A stretch of DNA of 8,009 bases from an uncultured Acidimicrobiales bacterium (lineage in GTDB: Bacteria > Actinomycetota > Acidimicrobiia > Acidimicrobiales > UBA10347), in NCBI GenBank assembly GCA_937942965.1, contig CALDGN010000182.1:1-8009 (forward strand), read 5' to 3'. Of the stretch, positions 1 through 4,908 are shown in pieces. The position numbers were made by a program, and so were the translations under genes. A model generated the notes under the pieces. It had not been told where the DNA came from. It did no database searches and saw only the letters and a list, made by a program, of their open reading frames with translations. Each line of letters begins with the position of its first letter. The first letter of the stretch is position 1.

Positions 1-1
1 G

Positions 2-517
2 ACCGACCTGGTGCGCCTCGCCGAGCGAGGCGTTCGGCGACCGACGATCGAGGTCAAGGCCAAGCGGCACAACGCGCCGATGGAGAACGCCGAGTTCGCT
101 GCACTGGTGCTGCTCGTGCAGCAGTGGGACGACATCGCCGAGTGGCTCATCGAAGCGCTGTTCGACGACGATGCGAACCGTATGGCGTTCGTGGCGTTGG
201 CCGAAGCCGGCGACTTGACCGGTGCCATCGAGATCGCCGCTCCCGATGCCCGCGAGGTGCTCGAGCGTGCCGCCATGGCCGACTTGGAACTCGACGCGAC
301 CGTCGAGGCGCTCACGCTCATCGGCGCAGCGGCGCGGCGGGAACTGCGCCACCGGAGCCACCGCGTCGACCCGGCGATCCTCGAGGAGGATCGAGCGGCA
401 CGGCTCGCCGTCGACGACCTTGCGCACACAGAGCGCGCTCGCGCGCTCACGGCAGCGGAGTCGTTGCTAAGTTGGCTCCATCGACGAACAGAAGAACGAG
501 CAGCAACTGAATCGTGA
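2..517 (+). CDS. dnaG: DNA primase DnaG, C-terminal part (5' end outside window)
   Basis: This reading frame is open from the first complete codon at base 2 to a TGA at 515-517, so only the last 171 residues are visible. The segment is mostly helical, with an LVLLVQQW helix, then LIEALFDDDANR, and ends in a charged helix containing ESLLSWLHRR. This fits the C-terminal helicase-binding domain of bacterial primase, which docks on DnaB and lets the enzyme lay RNA primers at the fork. The catalytic TOPRIM and zinc domains would lie upstream, so no catalytic residue can be checked. The identification rests mainly on position: the frame ends directly before rpoD, as in the classical dnaG-rpoD cluster. 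The C-terminal domain of DnaG is poorly conserved, so sequence alone is weak support. The end of this gene probably overlaps the true 5' end of rpoD. Confidence 0.72.
   Translation, partial: TDLVRLAERGVRRPTIEVKAKRHNAPMENAEFAALVLLVQQWDDIAEWLIEALFDDDANRMAFVALAEAGDLTGAIEIAAPDAREVLERAAMADLELDATVEALTLIGAAARRELRHRSHRVDPAILEEDRAARLAVDDLAHTERARALTAAESLLSWLHRRTEERAATES
468..473 (+). promoter_or_regulatory. Possible -10 box before the extended rpoD frame
   Basis: TAAGTT fits the actinobacterial TANNNT -10 pattern and lies 6 nt before an ATC codon at 480 in the rpoD frame. Its first three bases are also the stop codon that opens that frame. No convincing -35 is visible. It lies inside dnaG and may be chance; rpoD may simply be transcribed with dnaG. 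Confidence 0.2.
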
Positions 518-599
518 CCCCGTCCCGTCGGCGCCCGTCGGCGGCATCGATCAGGGCGAATGGGAGGCGCTGGTCGATGGCGGGCGCTCCAGCGGCGAG
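480..599 (+). other. Probable unannotated 5' extension of rpoD encoding region 1.1
   Basis: The rpoD frame is open back to base 471, just after a TAA at 468-470. Codons 513-599 are strongly GC-rich at the third position (about 25 of 29), as expected of coding DNA. They encode a segment with EWEALVDGG that leads into the residues after 600 and completes a fold like sigma region 1.1 (helix, turn, helix, ending in GIEID). There is no ATG, GTG or TTG in frame between 471 and 600. The remaining candidates are ATC at 480 or 546 and CTG at 507 or 570. ATC 480 would give about 431 residues and a 38-bp overlap with dnaG. The frame and composition are seen; the start is inferred. Confidence 0.55.
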
Positions 600-1775
600 G
601 TGCACGCCGACCAGGTCAGCCATGTGTTGCGCCACGTCGAGCTGTCTGAGTCGGTGCTGAACGATGTCCACACGGCAATGGCCGGGCAGGGCATCGAAAT
701 CGACGACAAGATCGACAGCGACGACATGCCCGACGACACGCCCGGTGGAATCCGGCGCGAGGTCGTGGTGGAAGACGATGCCGATGAACAGCTGCTGAGT
801 CGTCGGCGCACGCGTCGTACCAAGAAGCGCGGCCCGCGAGCCGAAGGTGGCTCAGCCGATGCTGTGCGGATGTACCTGCGTGAGATCGGCCAGGTCGATC
901 TGCTCACCGTCGACGATGAGCGTCGTTTGGCACAGCTGATCGAAGAGGGACAGATCGCGGCCGCCAAGATCGACGCTGCGAACGAGGCTGATTCGCCGGT
1001 CGAGGGCGTGGAAGGCCGCATGCTGATGCGTGCGGTGAGCCGTGGCGAGCGGGCCAAATCCGAGCTCACGCAGGCCAACCTGCGCCTCGTGGTATCGATC
1101 GCCAAGCGCTACTCAGGTCGCGGCATGCAGCTGCTCGATCTGGTGCAGGAGGGCAACCTCGGCCTGATGCGTGCGGTCGACAAGTTCGACTACACCAAGG
1201 GATTCAAGTTCTCCACCTACGCCACGTGGTGGATTCGCCAGGCCATCACCCGGTCGATCGCCGACCAGGCGCGAACGATTCGCATTCCGGTGCACATGGT
1301 CGAGCACATGAACCGGGTGATGCGTGCCAAGCGCCAGATGCACCAGGAACTCGAGCGTGAGCCAACGATCGACGAGTTGGCGTATCGAGTGCAGCTCGAG
1401 CCCGACAAGGTTCGCGAGCTGCTGCGGTACTCGCAAGATCTCTTATCGCTCGACTCACCGGTGGGGGAGGAAGACGAATCGAACTTGGGTGACTTCATCC
1501 AAGATGAGTCAGCCGACAGCCCCGCAGACGCCGCCACCAAGGTCATGCTGTCGAACGCGGTGGGCGACGTGCTCAACGAGTTGTCGGAGCGCGAGCAGGA
1601 AATCGTGCGGTTGCGGTTCGGCCTCGATGGCGGTCAGGCCAAGACTCTCGAAGAGGTCGGCAAAGAGTTCGGGGTGACCCGTGAGCGGATCCGCCAGATC
1701 GAAGCCAAGACGCTTGCCAAGCTCCGCCACCCGCAGCGCAGCCAGCGCCTGCGCGAGTTCCTCGAAGCCGAGTAG
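600..1775 (+). CDS. rpoD: Primary (housekeeping) RNA polymerase sigma factor RpoD/SigA
   Basis: This protein directs RNA polymerase core to -10/-35 promoters. From the GTG at 600 (391 aa) the order is: the tail of region 1.1 (1-35), an acidic then basic linker (36-80, with RRRTRRTKKR), region 1.2 (about 86-121, AVRMYLREIG), and region 2 (155-225). Region 2 contains NLRLVVSIAKRY, DLVQEGNLGLMRAVDKFD and the -10-reading helix TYATWWIRQAITRSIADQ. Region 3 (234-310) follows, with a finger segment near DSPVGEEDESNLGDFI. Region 4 (324-377) carries the -35 helix-turn-helix (TLEEVGKEFGVTRERIRQIE). All hallmarks of a group 1 sigma factor are intact. The GTG at 600 is the first conventional start, but the frame and the fold continue upstream and the GTG cuts into region 1.1; its only purine-rich motif abuts the start. 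The true N terminus is therefore probably about 40 residues earlier. It follows dnaG. Confidence 0.95.
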   Translation: MHADQVSHVLRHVELSESVLNDVHTAMAGQGIEIDDKIDSDDMPDDTPGGIRREVVVEDDADEQLLSRRRTRRTKKRGPRAEGGSADAVRMYLREIGQVDLLTVDDERRLAQLIEEGQIAAAKIDAANEADSPVEGVEGRMLMRAVSRGERAKSELTQANLRLVVSIAKRYSGRGMQLLDLVQEGNLGLMRAVDKFDYTKGFKFSTYATWWIRQAITRSIADQARTIRIPVHMVEHMNRVMRAKRQMHQELEREPTIDELAYRVQLEPDKVRELLRYSQDLLSLDSPVGEEDESNLGDFIQDESADSPADAATKVMLSNAVGDVLNELSEREQEIVRLRFGLDGGQAKTLEEVGKEFGVTRERIRQIEAKTLAKLRHPQRSQRLREFLEAE

Positions 1776-1795
1776 CAGATTCCCGATTCGTTCCG

Positions 1796-1823
1796 TTGCT
1801 GGCGCGAACGAAGCCGCTAACCT
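1796..1823 (+). promoter_or_regulatory. Probable promoter of tRNA-Asn
   Basis: TTGCTG (1796-1801) and TAACCT (1818-1823) are separated by 16 nt. They match the actinobacterial primary-sigma pattern TTGNNN / TANNNT. Transcription would begin around 1829-1831, a few bases before the mature tRNA 5' end at 1837. The rpoD stop codon is at 1773-1775, so the tRNA need not depend on read-through from rpoD. Confidence 0.5.
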
Positions 1824-1836
1824 CTGCGTTTGCCGA

Positions 1837-1912
1837 TCCGGGATAGCTCAGCTGGCAGAGCAATTGACTGTTAATCAATGGGTCGCAGGTTCGAGCCCTG
1901 CTCCCGGAGCCA
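1837..1912 (+). tRNA. tRNA-Asn (anticodon GUU)
   Basis: A full cloverleaf can be drawn. The acceptor stem pairs TCCGGGA with TCCCGGA (1837-1843 / 1902-1908), the D stem is GCTC/GAGC, and the anticodon stem pairs ATTGA with TCAAT around the loop CTGTTAA. The T arm is GCAGG-TTCGAGC-CCTGC. The anticodon GTT is at 1870-1872, so it reads AAC and AAU. The discriminator is G at 1909 and the CCA end is encoded at 1910-1912. Length is 76 nt including CCA. Confidence 0.97.
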
Positions 1913-1951
1913 ACAATGGCCCACCGCAGTGCGGTGGGCCATTGTCGTTTT
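1913..1951 (+). terminator. Rho-independent terminator of tRNA-Asn
   Basis: A perfect 15-bp inverted repeat (1913-1927 / 1931-1945, ACAATGGCCCACCGC and its complement) with an AGT loop is followed by CGTTTT. It begins one base after the encoded CCA. The T-run is present only in the plus direction, so it ends the tRNA-Asn transcript and is not an obvious terminator for the facing minus-strand tRNA. Confidence 0.9.
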
Positions 1952-1991
1952 CGGCCGTTGCTGCCGCGGTTGTTTCTGCCGTTGCTTCTAC

Positions 1992-2068
1992 TGGTGGGGC
2001 GGGCGGGGATCGAACCCGCGACCGAGCGATTATGAGTCGCCTGCTCTAACCGACTGAGCTACCACCCC
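1992..2068 (-). tRNA. CAU tRNA, probably tRNA-Ile2 (lysidine-modified)
   Basis: On the minus strand a 77-nt cloverleaf runs from 2068 to 1992 including an encoded CCA. The acceptor stem GGGGTGG pairs with CCGCCCC (one G-T pair), the D stem is GCTC/GAGC, the anticodon stem is GGCGA/TCGCT with loop CTCATAA, and the T arm is GCGGG-TTCGATC-CCCGC. The anticodon is CAT (plus-strand bases 2032-2034). The section GCAGGCGACTCATAATCGCT followed by GGTCGC is, from memory, the same as in E. coli tRNA-Ile2 and unlike elongator tRNA-Met. In that family TilS turns C34 into lysidine, so the tRNA reads AUA. Elongator tRNA-Met remains the alternative. It lies 20 bp after the stop codon of the small minus-strand gene and may be co-transcribed with it; no separate promoter is visible. 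Confidence 0.93.
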
Positions 2069-2088
2069 GAAGTTGTCGAGCGCCGTGG

Positions 2089-2352
2089 CTACTCGTCGTC
2101 TGGTTGCTCGATGGCGTCGAGGAACGCATTGACGTCGGGCTCTTCGCCGCCGACCAGCCAGATGGTGAGTTCGCCCGCCACTTCAGCGCCGTCGTCGTCT
2201 TCGGCGTCTTGCCAGGGCAGCACGCCATCGACGAAGTAGCGATCGACGGTGATGTCGTCGCTCTCGCCATCGACGGGGGCGATGACGGCGAGTTCGACCT
2301 CGGCTTCTGGGGGCTGGTCGCTCAAGATGTCGATCAGTTCATGGACGCGCAT
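2089..2352 (-). CDS. Small, very acidic conserved-type protein of unknown function (87 aa)
   Basis: I do not recognise this protein. It begins MRVHELIDIL, followed by a PPEAEVELAV strand. Short bacterial proteins of unknown function often begin this way, with a helix and then a turn containing proline and acidic residues. About 27 of the 87 residues are Asp or Glu, while there are only two Arg and no Lys, so it should be strongly negatively charged and soluble. No signal peptide or membrane segment is visible. An ATG seven codons upstream (2373) would overlap the preceding gene; the ATG at 2352 is preferred because GGAG lies five bases before it. The gene starts 10 bp after the stop of the upstream minus-strand gene, which suggests one transcript, and the CAU tRNA follows 20 bp downstream. 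Confidence 0.7.
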   Translation of the reverse strand: MRVHELIDILSDQPPEAEVELAVIAPVDGESDDITVDRYFVDGVLPWQDAEDDDGAEVAGELTIWLVGGEEPDVNAFLDAIEQPDDE

Positions 2353-2357
2353 TACGG

Positions 2358-2361
2358 CTCC
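2358..2361 (-). promoter_or_regulatory. Ribosome binding site that decides the start of the 87-aa gene
   Basis: GGAG on the minus strand ends five bases before the ATG at 2352. It lies downstream of the alternative ATG at 2373 and so can only serve the second ATG. This is the clearest Shine-Dalgarno site in the window; several other genes seem to lack one. Confidence 0.6.
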
Positions 2362-2362
2362 G

Positions 2363-2932
2363 TTAGAGGTCATCGAGCCACGCAGGGGCTCGGTCCAGCA
2401 GGTACAGGCTCACGTGTTTGCATCGTTCGAGTGCAACGCCGATTGCGTCGTCGTTCGTGAGGTAGACGTCGGCGAGGTCGACGGTCATCTTGGCCACGAT
2501 CGACAGGCTGCGCTCGGGAGCATCGGTGACCGATGGGAACGAGTCGATCGCCGAGACTTCGACGGGAAGGTCGATTCCGCCGATGCCGGCCAGGTCGGTG
2601 GCCAGTACCAGCAGATCGGGTGGGTCGGGCAGCGGCGGCAGTGTCCACGTGAACAACATGGTGAACGTGAAGCCGGTGGGCGGCGGATCGTCGATCTCTT
2701 CGAGGCGGATGACCTCGTCTTCGAAGGCGAGCATGGCTCGCGGATCGACGTCGAGCGACAGGTGCAGGTCGATCGGGCCCGAGCACGCCTCTTCGGGGTG
2801 AAGGTCGACTTCCCACAACTGTCGGAGTGAATATGTCTCGACGAAGTGGCGTTCGTCGTGAACGTGAAATCCGTGATCGATCGCCTGACTCTTCACGTCG
2901 GCGACAAATCCCGCTACGTCGATGACTGCCAT
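2363..2932 (-). CDS. Protein of unknown function (189 aa)
   Basis: I do not recognise this protein. The frame is open much further upstream, to 3265, but that part is the reverse of the phosphatase gene and has arginine- and proline-rich shadow composition. The ATG at 2932 (MAVIDVAGFVADVK) is where protein-like sequence begins. A TAGTGT box lies 8 nt before it, consistent with a leaderless mRNA. The protein is acidic and looks soluble, with no signal peptide and no membrane helix. It carries alternating strands such as GPIDLHLSLDVDP, FTMLFTWTLPPLPDPPDLLVLATDLAG and LSIVAKMTVDLADVYL, and a late RCKHVSLYLLDR segment. It is probably the first gene of a two-gene unit with the small acidic gene 10 bp downstream. 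Coding on this strand is supported by the GC-rich third positions and the tight junction. Confidence 0.65.
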   Translation of the reverse strand: MAVIDVAGFVADVKSQAIDHGFHVHDERHFVETYSLRQLWEVDLHPEEACSGPIDLHLSLDVDPRAMLAFEDEVIRLEEIDDPPPTGFTFTMLFTWTLPPLPDPPDLLVLATDLAGIGGIDLPVEVSAIDSFPSVTDAPERSLSIVAKMTVDLADVYLTNDDAIGVALERCKHVSLYLLDRAPAWLDDL

Positions 2933-2950
2933 TGGTGCGGACACTACCGT
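2922..2950 (+). promoter_or_regulatory. Proposed leaderless promoter of the phosphatase gene
   Basis: ATGACT (2922-2927, four of six matches to TTGACA) and TACCGT (2945-2950) are 17 nt apart. The -10 box lies 8 nt before the GTG at 2959. This supports GTG 2959 over the earlier TTG 2932 and GTG 2935, which would lie upstream of or at the -10 box. The -35 lies inside the opposing gene. Confidence 0.5.
2941..2946 (-). promoter_or_regulatory. Proposed leaderless -10 box of the 189-aa gene
   Basis: TAGTGT on the minus strand lies 8 nt before the ATG at 2932, so transcription would begin at or near the start codon. No good -35 is visible (GTTTCG or TTTCGT at the right distance). It shares bases 2945-2946 with the opposing -10 box. 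Confidence 0.45.
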
Positions 2951-2958
2951 CCCGAGGC

Positions 2959-3747
2959 GTGGACGAAACGAGAATCGCGCCGGCCGACCATGATGCGGTG
3001 CTGCGCCTGTTCGGCGAAATCTGCGATCGAACGTCCGCAGTGCTGGCCGCGAACGACGATTGGTCGATGTCTGGGCGCCGTGACACGCAGTATTCGATCG
3101 ACGTGGACATCGACGATGCGTGCCTCGGGCCGCTGCGTGCAGCGGGATTCTCGGTGCTGTCCGAGGAGAGCGGTGCGACGGGCGAGTCGGAGCACGTAGT
3201 GGTGGTCGACCCGCTCGATGGCTCGACGAATGCGGCGTTGGGCATTCCGTGGTGCGCCACCGCATTGTGCCTGGTGAGCAACGGTGTGCCCGTGGTGGCG
3301 ATGGTGGCCAACCTGCGCACCGGCGACCGCTTCACAGCGATCTCGGGCCGAGGTGCCGAGCGCAACGGCATGCCGATCAGCGTCGGCCCGCCGGTGGAAC
3401 TCTCAGCGGCGATCGTTGCGGTCAACGCACGCCCGCCGGAGTCATTTCGACCAGCTCAATACCGCTCGATGGGCGCCACGGCGCTCGATATCGCCTCAGT
3501 CGCCAGCCCGGACGGGTTCGACGGATCGATCGACTTCGACGACGACAAGATCGGCGTGTGGGACTACCTGGCCGCCGTGACGATCGTGAGAGAAGCTGGC
3601 GGCGTTGCCGCTGATGCGCATGGGCGGGAGCTGATCACGTTGGACCACGCAGCTCGACGACGACCGGTGACCGCAACCTCGCCGGAGTTGCTCGACGAGC
3701 TCCTCGACTCGGCAGAGGGGCCACGGCGTTCTGGTCTCGAAAGATGA
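2959..3747 (+). CDS. Inositol monophosphatase family phosphatase
   Basis: This is a metal-dependent phosphomonoesterase of the IMPase superfamily, whose members act on inositol phosphate, histidinol phosphate, PAP or fructose-1,6-bisphosphate. From GTG 2959 it has 262 residues, normal for the family. The metal-site motifs are intact: SEESG (Glu69 and Glu70), DPLDGSTN (84-91, with Asp84 and Asp87), and WDY (Asp202) followed by VREAGG. A GATALDIASVA segment (171-181) matches the usual GSAALD-type motif. The usual DPLDGTTNF has STNA here, and the usual N-terminal VTEAD-like motif reads YSIDVDID. The substrate cannot be told from sequence; it could be a SuhB-, HisN- or CysQ-like enzyme. A start at TTG 2932 would add nine residues but lies over the start of the divergent gene. 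No signal peptide is seen, so it should be cytosolic. Confidence 0.88.
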   Translation: MDETRIAPADHDAVLRLFGEICDRTSAVLAANDDWSMSGRRDTQYSIDVDIDDACLGPLRAAGFSVLSEESGATGESEHVVVVDPLDGSTNAALGIPWCATALCLVSNGVPVVAMVANLRTGDRFTAISGRGAERNGMPISVGPPVELSAAIVAVNARPPESFRPAQYRSMGATALDIASVASPDGFDGSIDFDDDKIGVWDYLAAVTIVREAGGVAADAHGRELITLDHAARRRPVTATSPELLDELLDSAEGPRRSGLER

Positions 3748-3770
3748 GCTGATTGCGAGGTGTCCGTTAC

Positions 3771-3776
3771 TACGGT
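3771..3776 (+). promoter_or_regulatory. Proposed leaderless -10 box of the potassium channel gene
   Basis: TACGGT fits TANNNT and ends 8 nt before the GTG at 3785. The same hexamer stands before the cyclase-ATPase gene. The -35 is weak (CTGATT at 3749-3754, spacing 16). Together with the 37-bp gap after the phosphatase stop, it suggests the channel has its own promoter. Confidence 0.4.
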
Positions 3777-3784
3777 CACCGATT

Positions 3785-4531
3785 GTGAGCCCTGAAACCG
3801 ACGAGACCACGAAGATGCTTGCCTGGCGGCGATGGACGGACATCCCGCTACTGATCGTTGCTGTTGGCTCTTTGCCCTTTCTGTTGCTCGAGATCGAGCG
3901 CGAACAGCTCTTGCCGTCCGACCAGGTGCTCCTGAACGTCATCAACGTCATAGTGCTCGTCTGCTTCGCGGTTGACTATGTCGTGGGTCTGGCGCTCACC
4001 AACAACCGGCAACGGTATGTCCGGCAGGAGTGGGTGAGTTTGTTGATCGTTCTCGCCCAGGCACTCGTCTTCGTTCCAAGCCTTGCTGGCTTCGGTGTTC
4101 TGCGTGTGTTGCGCGGCGCTCGGCTCGTGAGAGTCGCCGCTGTAACCGTTCGTGTTCTGGCCATCGGTGGTGCGGCCCGGCAACGTGGCCGCGAGCAGCT
4201 CCGGCGTGAAGCGGGCAACGTCGCTCTCGGGGTTGCTGCGCTTACGTGGCTCACAGCCGCTGTGGCGTTCATGCTGGCCGAAGGTGTCGGTGAAGACCAG
4301 AGGGTCGAGTCGTTCTTTGATGCGCTCTGGTGGTCCTCGGCAACGATCACCACGGTCGGCTACGGCGACATCTTCCCAGTCACAACCGCCGGGCGACTCG
4401 TTGGAATCGTCACCATGTTCGTTGGGATCTCGGCCTTCGCTGTGGTCACCGCCAAGATTGCAGAATGGCTCGTCGGTTCGAGACCGGACAACGACGTAGC
4501 GGAGCAGAGCGGCGAGCCGATCGAGATTTGA
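3785..4531 (+). CDS. Voltage-gated potassium channel (six transmembrane segments)
   Basis: This is an inner-membrane ion channel subunit of 248 aa that would work as a tetramer. From GTG 3785, hydrophobic segments lie at about 18-36 (S1), 46-71 (S2), 82-100 (S3), 103-126 (S4), 144-166 (S5) and 202-231 (S6). S4 has arginines at every third position (107, 110, 113, 116), with a further one at 123: the voltage-sensor pattern. The re-entrant loop (about 176-196) carries TTVGYGDIFP, the potassium selectivity filter. The tail after S6 is only about 17 residues, so there is no RCK/TrkA-N or cyclic-nucleotide-binding domain and gating should be by voltage alone. An internal ATG at 3815 is a possible later start. 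Third-position GC looks lower than in the neighbours (more CTT, GTT, GCT and TTG codons), which may reflect membrane-protein composition or gene transfer. Confidence 0.93.
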   Translation: MSPETDETTKMLAWRRWTDIPLLIVAVGSLPFLLLEIEREQLLPSDQVLLNVINVIVLVCFAVDYVVGLALTNNRQRYVRQEWVSLLIVLAQALVFVPSLAGFGVLRVLRGARLVRVAAVTVRVLAIGGAARQRGREQLRREAGNVALGVAALTWLTAAVAFMLAEGVGEDQRVESFFDALWWSSATITTVGYGDIFPVTTAGRLVGIVTMFVGISAFAVVTAKIAEWLVGSRPDNDVAEQSGEPIEI

Positions 4532-4585
4532 TCGGGGCGGGACCGCCGAAAACTTGCGGCAGGCCAACGGAGTGGCGCTCGAAAC

Positions 4586-4634
4586 ACGCTGAGTCGCAAA
4601 CTCTGTCCGCGGACAGAGCTTGTTGACGCTGAGT
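4586..4634. repeat. Perfect 18-bp palindrome flanked by 9-bp direct repeats
   Basis: CTCTGTCCGCGGACAGAG (4601-4618) is a perfect palindrome. The 9-mer ACGCTGAGT occurs at 4586-4594 and 4626-4634, almost symmetrically around its centre. An imperfect copy of the core, TGTCTGCGGACT, lies at 4666-4677 (the core here is TGTCCGCGGACA, 4604-4615). This could be an operator for a dimeric regulator of the small ORF downstream. It could also be a weak terminator for the channel gene, with a 7-bp stem and CGCG loop, but only CTTGTTG follows and not a T-run. The rest of 4532-4680 holds no convincing gene. Confidence 0.5.
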
Positions 4635-4680
4635 ATCGGATCCGTCACGTTCGGTTGATCCAGGCTGTCTGCGGACTGCG

Positions 4681-4878
4681 TTGGATGCGATCAGGCGGAT
4701 GCCTGGTGCCGGGCCGCCGCGTGTCGGGGAGGTGTGTGGGATCGACGGGCTGCGTGTCCGCCGCATTCCGAACTTCCCGTGCGGCTGGTTCTACTTCACA
4801 AGCGGTGATCGCGTCGACGCCGTGCGCCTGCTTGCTGATGCCCAGGACCTCGCCGCCGTGCCCACCGACATGGAGTAG
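4681..4878 (+). CDS. Small ORF of unknown function (65 aa, possibly a remnant)
   Basis: I do not recognise this product. The frame is open from 4633, and the available starts are TTG 4681 and ATG 4699; neither has a clear ribosome binding site or a TANNNT box. Third positions are very GC-rich from about 4700, and the amino-acid sequence looks protein-like (GLRVRRIPNF, CGWFYFTSGDRVDAVRLLADAQ), so it is more likely coding than not. The overlapping longer frame starting at 4655 has shadow-like Ser/Arg/Cys composition and was not chosen. It could be an intact small protein or the surviving 3' end of a decayed gene. It ends at TAG 4876-4878, converging on the VOC gene with 11 bp between the stop codons. 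Confidence 0.4.
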   Translation: MDAIRRMPGAGPPRVGEVCGIDGLRVRRIPNFPCGWFYFTSGDRVDAVRLLADAQDLAAVPTDME

Positions 4879-4908
4879 GGCGAGCCGGCTCAGCTCTGCG
4901 GCTCGCCC
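4878..4908. terminator. Stem-loop between convergent genes
   Basis: GGGCGAGCCG (4878-4887) and CGGCTCGCCC (4899-4908) form a perfect 10-bp GC-rich stem with an 11-nt loop. It begins in the stop codon of the small plus-strand ORF and its loop contains the stop codon of the VOC gene. Neither side has a T-run. As a stem at the end of two converging genes it is a plausible bidirectional terminator of the tail-less kind. Confidence 0.5.

Noticed and set aside
431..448. GC-rich inverted repeats in GAGCGCGCTCGCGCGCTC
   Set aside because: They lie inside dnaG coding sequence and are explained by GC-rich codons.
1113..1730. Several long minus-strand frames opposite rpoD
   Set aside because: They are typical shadows in GC-rich DNA opposite a highly conserved gene, and none has recognisable domains.
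1952..1991. Terminator for the minus-strand CAU tRNA in the gap between the two tRNAs
   Set aside because: No stem with a T-run in the minus direction could be found; the nearby hairpin has its T-run only on the plus side.
2933..3265. Upstream extension of the minus-strand unknown gene to 3265 (300 aa)
   Set aside because: The extra 111 residues are rich in Arg, Pro, Ser and His and lie opposite the well-supported phosphatase gene. The protein-like sequence begins at ATG 2932.
4536..4548. GGCGG/CCGCC inverted repeat after the channel stop codon as a terminator
   Set aside because: The loop would be two bases, or four with a 4-bp stem, and no T-run follows.
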